DNA from: Tanypteryx hageni
Lineage: Eukaryota; Arthropoda; Insecta; Odonata; Petaluridae
Length of the DNA: 64,000 bases
Direction: 5' to 3'
NCBI GenBank assembly: GCA_028673005.1
Contig: CM054117.1
Location: 48,143,370-48,207,369 of the forward strand
Under the pieces are notes generated by a model, which was not told the origin of the DNA, searched no databases, and saw nothing but the letters and a program-made list of their open reading frames with translations. The translations under genes were made by a program, and so were the position numbers. Every line of letters starts with the position of its first letter. The stretch's first letter is position 1. Shown here in pieces: positions 14,641-24,740 of the stretch.

Positions 14641-16100
14641 GACTAAAAAAAAACACTTTTATCTTCCCTCTCTATCTATCTTCTCCTCCACTGTTACCCA
14701 TCCATCCTCTCATTCAACCACGACAATCAAACTAATGCCACCGACGTAATCCACGCCCACTTCAGGAAAAAACGCACACACGCACACGGACAAACACGCG
14801 TCACCAAAGGAGGGCGCTGCCGATGGCGGCGGTCGGAGACTATGGCGACGGTCGGTGACTATGGCGACGACGGGGACGAGGAGGATGGAGATGGCGACGA
14901 GAAAAAAATGAATTATCACAAAAAAACCGGACGTCGGAAACTTTTCGTGATCTCATTAAAGGGAACAACTCACACACGCACACACAAACATGGGAGGACG
15001 TTAAAAAAAATAGAAATCAAGAGAGGGAGGGAGTGAGTGTCCGAAAAAAGGGAGTGTCCGAGAGAGACGGAAGATGAGGGAGGAGGAGGGAAATAAAAAA
15101 AATGCCGGCGAGAACCTTCATTAAAATAAAAAAATATAAAGAAGGTGGACGTTTCGCCAACAAAACTCGGCGAGACACACACGCACGGGTATGAAGAATA
15201 AAAAATAATAATTTGGGGACGTGGAGATGGCACATTAAAAAATTACAGTCCTGGAGAGCTTATGCGGGAGAGGAAAAAAACCACGGAGAGAGAGATATAA
15301 CAAAAGTGGAGGTAGCGAAATGATACTGGAGACGGAGAAAAAAATGTATAGAAATACGTATAAATTAATAGGTCGTACTTAAAGCGTAAGGTTTTCATCC
15401 TATCCTCAATGGTCAGAAGTGGAGGTAGCGATACGACACGGGAGAAAAACGCACGGATAAATACATATGTAAATTAATAGGTAGATACTTACGTGTAGGC
15501 TTTCATCGTATCCTCAATGGTCTCTCATGGTTCATCGGGCAGTAGCGAAAAAATGTAAAAGTCGGGCGTTATTTCTCCTTCGTTTCCAACACCGCGAAAC
15601 AAATCCTCAGGAGTGTATCCTCTTCTTACCTCCCTCACACCCTCTCTCTGTCTCTTTCTCTCTTTCTCTCTCGCGGTGGTACGTGGGATATCTTACATTC
15701 CGCCTCCGTCCTCTTTATATTTTTTAAACGTATATATTTATATATGTATGTATATATACTTCCCGCTTAATTTTATTTTCCCTTTCCTTGGGAAAGATTT
15801 AGGCTTTACCTAGAAAGATGATTTCGTGAAGCACTAACCCTCCCTGTGATGGCACATCTTCGTACACACCGGAGGATATTTTTTCCACCCGGCCGGAGCC
15901 GGTGCCGGAGCCCGACCGACGGATCGGACAGAGAGGGAAAGAGAGAGAGAAAGCCCGGAGTAGGAGGAGGTGGAAGTGATGCGTTCGACGCCTCTCGGGG
16001 GGTTTCTTCCTTAACCAGATTCTTCTCGTATTGCGTGTCCTAGGTAGGGTGGAGGACAGAGGGACATAATAAAGGGAAGTGGTGGGGATAGTAGAATATA

Positions 16101-16150
16101 ACACACACACGCGCGCGTGCTTGGCATGCGTGTCGGTGTGTGTGTATGTG
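16101..16150. repeat. Alternating purine-pyrimidine tract
   Basis: An AC run, a GC run, then TGCATGCGTG-like and GT runs give about 50 bp of nearly continuous purine-pyrimidine alternation. The left CA side and right TG side make it roughly palindromic. Such sequence favours Z-DNA or a cruciform. Confidence 0.6.
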
Positions 16151-17499
16151 GCCACTCCCTTTTCCCAGGGATAGCCCAGAGAGAGGGGAAGTGAGGTGAG
16201 GTGAGAGAGAGAAGAGGGGAGATAGAGAGAGATGGAAGTTAAAGAGAAAGATTAAAGGGAAGAGAGGGAGGAAGAGAAGTATAGAGATAGAGAGAGCAAA
16301 TGATATGAGATATGAGGAGAGAAAATGAGAGAATGTGATGCAAAGAGTTATGGAGTGAGGAAAAAGGGAGAAAGGTCACAATGCCTTCTCGCGGTCACGC
16401 CCCGTACCAGAATCGCGAAATCTCCCTCCTCCCCCTTTAAACCGGTTTGCCTGTTACATCTTCTTCGGTGCAACATCCAAACCTTCTTCCTATATCCTTC
16501 CAAAACCCTTGATCATAAGAAATTAAATAAAAAAGCGAAGCGCGAAAAATATCCCGCGCAAAAATCTGATTCAACGCCTCGCGCTCTTTTCCTCCCCAGA
16601 AAACGATTAACCAGAAGCTGATAAACCGATTTGGGCGAGAAAATTCCGCGGCGGCGGAAGGAGGTCGTAGAACACCGGATATTTCTTCCGAATAACGCGT
16701 TTATCGCGTTTAAAAAAAAACTTATTTTATTCCCCGACAAAGGAGAAGTAAGGGTATGAAAGTAAAGTAGCCTTCAACGATACGGAGAGAAAAAAAAGCA
16801 GCGAAGAAACTTTCTCCTCCCTAAAAAAAAACGCTCTCTTCTCCGCCCTAGATGAAATCGAGCCACGCACCGACACACGCACGCACACAAACACTTTTTT
16901 TGGCGGGAAATCTTTCACGAAAGGGATTTTACAAAAAAACAACAAACGTGACACTCTTCTTCCGTATCCTTTATCTTCCCTACCGGTTTCCGAAATCCGT
17001 CCCGCCGATCCGCGTACCCCTTTCACCGATCCCTCCAAATGAAAACCTGCTCGACGATCCTCCCGCGAAATATAATTATTCGTGTGTATATAAATTTTCC
17101 TTAAACCCCGCCTAAAAAAAAGAAAAGAGGAGAAGAACGAAAGGGACGGGACAGCCGAACGAAACGACAGGAGAAGAAAAAATTCTCGAAAGCGAAGTAA
17201 GAAAGAATGAAAGAAAGGGCGAAATTATCGGGGGAAAAGGGGGAGCGAAAGAACAAAGCGGCGGAGTTGGAAAGGAGGAAAGAAATGGAGAGAGAGAGAA
17301 CCGGAGAGAGATTACGCGCAGGAGGGTGGGAAAAGAGTGAGGGAGAGAGAGAAGTGCGGGAGAAGGGAAGAAGCGGTAAACTCGGAAGACCCCAAGCGAA
17401 CGAGGGACAGAGCGGCCTGTACCGGGGAGACAGACCACACGGGGTATCGTCGGCGAAGTGAGGCAGTGGAGGGAGCGACGGAGTTAGCGCAGCTCTCGG

Positions 17500-17547
17500 A
17501 GGGTGAGGGGAATAGAGGGGGGGAGGGATGGCGCGGGGGGGGGGGGG
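17500..17547 (+). other. G-quadruplex-type run
   Basis: Five separate G runs of three or more, ending in about 13 consecutive G (17535-17547), occur in 48 bases within the purine tract. Confidence 0.65.
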
Positions 17548-18060
17548 ATGAGAGGAGTAAGGGAGGGGAGGTAGAAGAACGGGCGTCATCGGGCGGGGCG
17601 CCTGAGCAGAATGGAGCGAGTGAGATAGGGAGGGAGAGAGAGAAAGGGAGAGAGGGAAGGATAAAAGGAGGGAAAACTTTTCCTCTGGAGCGGAAGAGGG
17701 TAAAGAGGAGTAGCGGGTGGGTGTCTATAAAGGGGGCCACGCAAAGACAGAGTGTTTTTTTTCGGAGGGGGTGAGAGAAGAGGGAGGAGGAGGATTAGTT
17801 TTATTTTATTCGAGGAATACGCAAAGGATGGACGATCGGAAAAAAATGTGATGGAATATGGAAGAGGACCCTGGCGGCGGAATGAAGAAAAAAATGACTT
17901 CATAAAAAATGATTTTTTCTGTTTTTTCTTAATTTTAAGATGGCAACGGAGGGTGAGGATTGAAATATTCTGCATGGGATCAAATTTGTATTCCTGTTTT
18001 ATTTTTGTTATTTTTACTCCCATCCAGGATTCAAAAGTATGTTTTCCTCACGGTCAGATG

Positions 18061-19098
18061 ATGATGTGGAGCTGAGATAGGAATTAGTAATTACAAAGAC
18101 GAGATTACGATCTAAGGAAGATGAGGTAAAAACATTTCATTTTTACTCTCTAGACTAGTGTTAAATTATTATCGTCATAGCTATTCCACTTTTCGGTAGG
18201 TTTTTGGTTCATAAAATCAACTTAGTGCAATATAACGCACTTTTCTTTGTCTTCTCATAAAATTATTATGCTCCGTCAATTCTACGAATTGATTTTTACC
18301 TTTTCTACGACCTTTTTCGAAAAACCTTTAAAGTACATATTATCCTTTCCCCATAAATATAAAGAAGATATATTCTTGAAATTATTGCGAGAATTCGACT
18401 AAGATGAAGATATATGTTGTATTATGAAATTTAAATTAAGCATAAATAGCGGTAGTTCGCCACCCATGCGCAGTTTTCTTTAGTTGCTTCGCAAATATTA
18501 AAATAGTATCATAACACTCGACACTTAATGAATCGATCCCCAGACTTCAGTTTGGAGATATGGTCTGATTATAGAAGAGCTTTTTTTTAGCATTGTAAGG
18601 ATGGATAGGCGATACATCGTTTCTAGGTAATTCGTTGCGAGAAATTGCATTGATTGAGTGAGACCTACTTTTTTGTTTTTTTTATATATACGGCTCTCGT
18701 TTAAAACAAACTGTCATAAAATATTAGCAAAATATTTTGGCATGCGATTTGTTCAACGCTCGCATAACGTGACTCGTCTTCCAGTACATGCTATTATCTG
18801 GATATGAGAAAGGAACGTTTAAAATTTTCTCCAGTTACTTGAATGAATTGAAATGTTGCCTTCCTTTACTTAGCTCGTGCCTTTATTCTGCATAAGAATC
18901 GAAGAGATGGTCGTACTTTTTTAAGTCCTCGGTAACAGTCGCCAACATTTCATATTATGTTGAAAAGATTTTTCCTTACTTCATAATGGTAATGGAATTG
19001 GCGTAGAGGCTATGGTCCTATTGAGCCATGCGAAAATTTGATTCAGCTTCTCTTAAGGATGAGAGGATAAAGGAATAGGTTAAGATGATAAATTCATG

Positions 19099-19101
<3 letters not shown>
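18061..19101. other. Unannotated intergenic DNA
   Basis: AT-rich, with no frame, tRNA or repeat boundary recognised. Confidence 0.45.

Positions 19102-19184
<83 letters not shown>
19102..19184. repeat. (AT)n microsatellite
   Basis: About 83 bp of AT. The pogo-like element begins directly at its right edge and uses its last TA as target. Confidence 0.97.
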
Positions 19185-19187
<3 letters not shown>

Positions 19188-19950
19188 TCAAACTCTGCTA
19201 TAACAAGCGCCACGGGACCGTTTAGTTTTGCTCGTTATAGCCGTTAAACTTAATATCCGTGAAGGCAAAAGCATGCATGCGTATGGTGAAATAAGACATA
19301 AGAAGTAAAAGTGAATATATAAACAGAAAGTTTATTTAGTAAATTTATGGTAAAACCTAAAAATGAAAATAAACTAAAAAATTATAAGTAAACATACGTA
19401 CATATAAAATTTACTCACAGCTGCATCCTTAATCACTCCCCTTTTTACAAAAATAACTTTGAATAGTAGCCTGTTTCATAGATTTCACTTTGAAGTCTCT
19501 TAAGTTTCCTCTTATTACACTTAATGCACTAAAAACGCCATCGGAAATGTCAATGTTTTAAAAAAAATCATTTAATGTTTCCACGGCATCCTGAGTAAGT
19601 TGGCACGGCTTTCGTCAGGATTGTGTCTTCGACACATTCAAGATTTTCTTCATTACTGTCTGCTGTGCTTTATACTGTCTCTATTATTTCACTCTCCGTA
19701 GGAATTCCTCTGGTAATCAAATCATCATCAACATGAACAAAATTGCCAATGTCATTTACATGGTCAGACCGCCGCCGCGTTTGAGACAATGAGAAGTGGT
19801 CAAAGTTTGCTCGATATATCCGTGAAGCGCGCTCGTTATATACGTGAAATATTTGTATTAAAATGCTCGTAAACTTATCTTGGAGGTAGCATTTGCTCAC
19901 TATAGCCGTGAGCTTGTTACAACCGTGCTCGTTATAAACGAGTTTGACTG
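19185..19950 (-). mobile_element. Internally deleted pogo/Tigger-like element (Tc1/mariner superfamily)
   Basis: The terminal inverted repeats begin CAGTCAAACTC on both ends and continue with CTATAAC or TTATAACGA, matching the known pogo/Tigger consensus style (CAGTNNAACCTC-TATAACG). TA flanks both ends (19183-19184 and 19951-19952), the target duplication of this superfamily. The 766-bp length is much shorter than an autonomous copy (about 2-3 kb). The minus strand keeps the C-terminal transposase segment, annotated separately, but no CENP-B/HTH or DDE catalytic core. It therefore looks like an internal-deletion derivative. Confidence 0.8.
19429..19770 (-). pseudogene. Tigger-like transposase C-terminal remnant
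   Basis: On the minus strand, DIGNFVHVDDDLITRGIPT is followed by ESEIIETV, the typical acidic region after the DDE domain of Tigger-like transposases (FVxxDDxLxTxxxxTxxEI). After a stop and a frameshift the sequence resumes as QDAVETLNDFF, then VIRGNLRDFKVKSMKQATIQ and SYF, before a stop at 19429-19431. The KQxTIxxYF ending is a family hallmark. At least one stop and one frameshift make it non-functional. The N-terminal DNA-binding and catalytic domains are missing. Confidence 0.75.
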
Positions 19951-19993
19951 TATATATATAACAACTTACGGAAAAGGAAAGGTAAAATGAATA

Positions 19994-20302
19994 TATGGAT
20001 GTCAACAAGGTGTTGGGATGAGGAAACCCAGTGAGCACTCACCAATCAGACGACTTCAGGTTGGCGAGGCCCCGGGGATGTCGAAGCGACACACGTAAAA
20101 TAACACAAAAACACAGAAACATCACAAACGTAAAGCTTTCGGAACTACTCCTTCTTCAGCTACAGAGTTTGTGATGTTTCTGTGTTTTTGTGTTATTTGA
20201 CGTGTGTCGCTTCGACATCCCCGGGGCCTCGCCAACCTGAAGTCGTCTGATTGGTGAGTGCTCAATGGGTTTCCTCATCCCAACACCTTGTTGACATCCA
20301 TA
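19994..20302. mobile_element. Near-perfect palindrome with hammerhead-like loop
   Basis: The arms 19994-20129 and 20167-20302 are reverse complements with only a few mismatches. The 37-bp centre, read on the minus strand, gives CTGAAGA, one extra A, a GGA/TCC hairpin, GAAA and a GCTTTAC segment. The arms contain TTCGACATCCCCGGGG and CAACACCTTGTTGACATCC blocks shared with the relic at 9806-10116. Short TA tracts abut both ends. As RNA it would form one very long hairpin with the motif at its tip. No coding capacity is present. The high arm identity implies recent origin or ongoing conversion between arms. Confidence 0.85.
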
Positions 20303-20313
20303 TATATATATAT

Positions 20314-21049
20314 TGTAAATATGTGATGAATAATTCTTTTAAAAATAAAAGGAGTATTAAACGAGGAGAAATTTTCTTCAGAAAATATTACACTAAATTG
20401 TCAGTAAATTTAAATTTACTTAGAGATAAGAGTTAATAGCTTCATGGGAAATTTTTAGTACCCAGTAAATAAAGAATTTAGTCTTGGTCGCAGTGTTTAC
20501 ATAATCTTTATGATGTGCAGTGTCATTGGTGTGAGAATGGAATAAATTTACCATTATTTTGTAATGTAAATTGTATAATAATAATTTAATAGACGTAGAA
20601 AAAATCTTTGATCGGAATATGTTTGAAGAAACTTTATTATGATTGTATTTCGTTTTTCAAACGAATCATAAATGTCTTTCAGCTGGAACTTGATTTAAAA
20701 TCGCTTTCTTTGATTTTATCGAGCGTTTCCAGAGAAAGTATTGGCGTTTCATATTCATTCTTTTTTATTAATAAATTAGGCATGAAAAGTTTTTATTATC
20801 GTCACCTGTTCAAACAAATTTCGATATCCTTCGATCCTATTTTAATTTTCAAACCGTTTGATGCGCGAGGAACGATGAAGCAATTCTGATCCCGGAATGA
20901 GTGATTCGATCGACAAAATCACCGTCAAAATTCTCTCTACATACACGCGTATCTTTGAAGTTATCAATTCATTCAATGTCGCCGATAGCGTGAGACATGA
21001 AGAATAGAATTTAAAAAAGAAATAACATTGGTCCATATTTCGCGAAACC
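20314..21049. other. Unannotated intergenic DNA
   Basis: AT-rich. The + frame at 20608-20889 has no recognised domain. Confidence 0.4.
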
Positions 21050-21540
21050 TTAGGACAGAATGAAAATGAGTGAGAGATAAAGTAAAGACGGGAAGCGACT
21101 GGAAAAATTGTAGGTAATGTACGAAGAAACAGGACGGAAAAGGTTATGACGGATGGATGGGTCGTTGCATGAATTTTGAAAGGTGTCCCCGAAAGGAGGA
21201 AGGGAAGGGGGGGGGGGAGGAGAGAGGGATGGAGGGGAAGAGGGTGAGGAAAGGTGAAAAAAAGGTACGGAAGAAGACATGCCAGGTGAAGGCAAACGGC
21301 AGGTAGAGGAGACGGTGAAGGAGTGGGATGGAGAATGATGCAATGAAGAGATGTTAAGAAGGGAAAGGATTGGAAGAGATGGGGTGGAGAGGTAGAGAGA
21401 AAGGTTATAATAGATAAAGTGAGGGAGAATGAAAGAAATAATCATGGAATGACAGGAATGAGAGTGAGAGAGAAGAGAATAAGAAAAGAACTAAGTAATG
21501 GTTAATGAAAGGAGACAAAAAAATGCCGAGAGAAAAGATT
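21050..21540 (+). repeat. Purine-rich tract with G runs
   Basis: About 490 bases dominated by A and G. The stretch 21200-21250 has an eleven-G run followed by further GGG blocks, so it can form quadruplex or triplex structures. The 131-codon minus-strand frame here is low complexity. Confidence 0.65.
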
Positions 21541-21629
21541 CGCCAGGAATTAATCCTAACACGAAAACATATCGAAAGATTTTGATCATTAATTAGTGAA
21601 TAACTTTGAAACAGAAAAAAATTCTTCTA

Positions 21630-21702
21630 TGACCGGGAATCTAACCCGGGTCTTCCACTTGCCGGGCAGATATTCTACCACTCAACTACCGTAGCAGATA
21701 AT
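21630..21702 (-). other. tRNA-like sequence (SINE head or tRNA pseudogene)
   Basis: On the minus strand, GTAGTTGAGTGGTAGAATA resembles the D arm and A box of tRNA-Gly, and CCCGGGTTAGATTCCCGG resembles its T arm. The loop between them places GGC at the anticodon position and C instead of T at position 33. The B box is altered (GGTTAGATTCC). This suits a tRNA-derived repeat rather than a working tRNA. Confidence 0.5.
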
Positions 21703-21792
21703 CCTTGCTGTTTCTGAACGCGGGTGTTTTTCTTAGTTAGTGAAATTAGTGAAATCATTTATTTGATTATTCATTCATTTATATATTCATTT

Positions 21793-21956
21793 TAAACACG
21801 ATCAAATATTAACTTTTACAACTACAATTTATATTTCATAAACTCAAGATCCGAGTTTCAATGCTTGGCATCATCATCAGGTGGCAACAAAACACAGATC
21901 GTGAGTTTTTAAAAATAAATTTTAGTTTTGTAAAAGTTAATATTTGTCGTGTTTTT
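21793..21956 (-). ncRNA. Inverted repeat with hammerhead-like core
   Basis: Arms of about 55 bp (21793-21850 and 21898-21956) pair with few mismatches; landmarks are AAATATTAACTTTTAC and its complement. The centre, read on the minus strand, is CTGATGA, an extra T, a hairpin with GATGC and GCATT arms around CAA, GAAAC, and a short segment ending in ATC. Core boxes CTGATGA and GAAA are intact. Only the extra base and the weak inner stem III argue against a hammerhead ribozyme. Confidence 0.5.
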
Positions 21957-23801
21957 TAAGATGGAATACCACCGAGTGAGGGACCACACAGTCAAGTATT
22001 TATTCATTCATTTGCTCATTTATCCGGTTATTTTATCATTCGTATATTTAGTTAGGTATGCATTTATTTATTTAGCTATTTTTACTCGTAACAATTCGTC
22101 AATGACGTAGCGAGTAGCTGCTGTTGAATATTGAATATGAAAACAATAAAGTGAGTTAGAGACAAAATACGAAAGAAGGCGCGTAAGAAAAAGGAAATGG
22201 AGGGTGAGGAGGAAATGCAAAAATGCAGGAAGGAGAGTCAAATCAGAGGAAACGGAATAAGAAACAGAACAAAGAAAAGAGAGTTTTTCAGAAAATTAAT
22301 AATCGCGAATGAAGATAGTATATGATAAGTATAACGATTACCACAAATCTGCAATGTCCTGAAACGAACTCAGCTGCCGCTAGAGGGATAATCGGAATTT
22401 TCTAATTATTTTTCTGCGAGTCTCTCAATGACGCAGAAGATGAACTCGATTTGTTGAGGGAAAGTGCAGCTCCCTGCCGAAAAAAATATCGTCTGGCAGC
22501 TGAATCCTGAATGAAAGAACCGTATAATAAGCCTTGCTCAAAATCTAGTTTTCCCTCCGTTTCGATTAATTCCACCGATAGAGAAAAATATTTTTTTAAG
22601 TCACCGACTTGAATGGAAAACGTCAATTCATTCCTAGCGCGTTATTAATGGATGCCGTGAATTTATTCACCGTCATTCTGAATCCAGCGGAAGTGCTGTC
22701 ATTTTGGTGCGCCGAATTAAGGAAGAAATTCCTACAGTTTTCCCGTAGATTTAATCAAGATTAGCCCCTTTTTTCGTCGTCATTGTTTCTTAGAGATAAT
22801 ATTAACAGTCATCTAATCTGATTTCGTCCATATTTCTCTTGGAGAAATTTTTTTGTTGCTTATCAAGAATTCCTCTTTATCATATGTGGTCTTTTCATGG
22901 ATTCTTCATTATCTTTTCCTATTTAATTGGTTAATCTCAATGAACTGTCCATTGCTTATTTCCCTTTCCACTCCCTTTATTTCTTTTAGCATATGCTATT
23001 TCAAATACGTCGCCTTTTCACTTTCCGGATGTTTGTTTAAGCTTAAGATTGAACCAACATAGCATAACTTTTTTCAGCCGCATTCGTGGAATTGTTAGAG
23101 AAGTACGATATCAAGAATACACACATTCTAATCGGATACTGTCTGTTATTCGTAGCAGTCACTTAGAATAATGACGTACATGCTATAATAGTAATGCAGG
23201 AAAAATTCAAAGGCAACCTATGGAAGAAGTAAATAATATGAGCTATAGATGTCTCTCACGGTCGGTGGCTAGAGTAATCGTCATCATGAGAACGCTCACG
23301 AGCCGTTAGTATGGATTGTTTCATGGAAAATGCTAAAGCGTTTTCACGTGTATAAATCAAATCCCTTTAAGTGAGCAGCAACTTGGCGGGATTGATGTTC
23401 CTTAATAGTGTTATGCGTAGATCCTCGACATCTTGGAAACACCAAAAGGAAAGCTCTAGATTTTCGGTCCACCATCAACCATCATCCACCATCATCATCA
23501 ACGTCAGAGAGAATCCTTCTCCTCCAGGCTTGCTATGTTTACAAATGTTTCCATTCGAGGCACTTTAATTCCATAGCTGTTTCCCGCCACTATGACGGAT
23601 GCTGTTACAAATATTGTCTTACGCCCAAGCCGAATCCTATAATATGATTTACCATTTGCTAGATTGTTTGGTCGAATGAAATTTTTGGTTGTGGTAATTA
23701 AATACTTAAATGATAGCTAAATTGAGTAGTTGACTGTAATTACTATTGTTAAATTACCTCGAGCAAAACTACCTTTGCTCTGACAGTGATACCGTAACAA
23801 G
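21957..23801. other. Unannotated intergenic DNA
   Basis: Includes a purine-rich patch at 22140-22300 and a CATCATCATC-type simple stretch at 23470-23500. The frames here match no family. Confidence 0.4.
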
Positions 23802-23874
23802 GATTCCCTAGTGTGGCGGTTATCGTGTGCGTCCCACACGCGGAAGATCCCCGGTTCTATTTCGGGCGGGAACA
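23802..23874 (+). other. tRNA-Val(CAC)-like sequence, degenerate
   Basis: The 73-nt stretch aligns along its length with the tRNA-Val layout: CTAGTGTGGCGGTTATC for the D arm, CAC at the anticodon position, a variable AAGATCC block, and CCCGG-TTCTATT-TCGGG for the T arm. Defects are C for T at position 33, a mismatch in the anticodon stem, two mismatches in the acceptor stem and a degenerate B box (GGTTCTATTTC). It is a tRNA pseudogene or SINE head, unlikely to be functional. Confidence 0.6.
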
Positions 23875-24540
23875 ATTTTTTAATCTTTAAGTCTTTGAGA
23901 TCACAGAATATAACCATGCCTTCAGCATAGACGTTTTTTAGTCAACGTTGTTACTCTTAAGTACAATCGGCCATTTGAAGTTTATGAGGTCGTGGTAAAT
24001 AAAATAAGAAGTCCAAACCAAGACTAATGCAGGCTGGTTTCCCAAAGTTGACGTCCCGAATTTATTGCATATGTATATGGACAGAAAATGTTTCAGAATG
24101 TGTTTGTCATTTCAAGAAATTCTCATACCATAAATACCACTTGTAGTTCATAGTTTACCAATGAGAGAGAAAAACTGGAAAACAAATTAATAAAGCATTA
24201 TAAAGTTTAAAATACTAAAAGCAATATCAAAATCTCTTTCTGACATATATTGCATGTATTTTTTTTTAAATAAACGAATTTAATCAATGTTACTGTTTAT
24301 ACGCTAATATGTCTGTGTCAACTGTACATTGCTGAAGAGTAGTCGAGCGGAAAAGAAAATAACCCATTTGTTCACTCGTCTATGCTCAATCCGAGTTCGG
24401 TAATAATCGTCTCCATGGCAACAATCCGATAAAACGCAAAAACGATAACTTATAGTAAAACTTCAAGAAAATTCTCTTCCCCTTAGAAGAGTACATACCT
24501 CGCTCCAATATCACAATTTTGAGATATTTTAAAGTATTAT
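23875..24540. other. Unannotated intergenic DNA
   Basis: AT-rich, with nothing recognised. Confidence 0.4.
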
Positions 24541-24740
24541 TTCCTATGTAAAACAAATAGGGGAAAACGTTCCTGGAATCGAACCCGGGACTTCAATCTT
24601 CGCCAAATATATAATATAGCCCGGAGGTGGGTCCAGGCAGCACGAGCCTCATACCAAGTTTCATGAAAATTGGTCCATTGATGCAAAGTTGGTAGTGGAG
24701 GACACACACAGACAGGACCATTTCATAAGGCTGTTTCCTT
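24541..24740 (-). repeat. Repeat-derived segment with tRNA-type B box
   Basis: On the minus strand, CCCGGGTTCGATTCCAGGAA contains a perfect Pol III B box and is followed by TTTTCCCC, as in the SINE-like copies at 31018, 37590 and 47521. On the + strand, CCAAGTTTCATGAAAATTGG at about 24655 and a GGACACACACAGACAGGACC block resemble common LINE/SINE 3' modules. Boundaries are uncertain. Confidence 0.4.

Larger units (their letters stand above)
14641..18060. other. CpG-rich, strand-asymmetric region, possible promoter neighbourhood
   Basis: About 3.4 kb with frequent CpG (notably 15880-16000, 16520-16720 and 16840-17080). Long purine tracts on the + strand occupy 15000-15110, 15930-15980, 16180-16330 and 17110-17820. 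Long frames on both strands here are low-complexity Arg/Glu or Ser/Pro/Leu and arise from the composition. A gene 5' end is possible, but no start codon with splice support could be found. Confidence 0.4.

Noticed and set aside
17101..17774. Several overlapping frames of 84-162 codons on both strands
   Set aside because: All are Arg/Glu/Gly or Ser/Pro/Leu low complexity dictated by the purine tract. No domain, start context or splice support.
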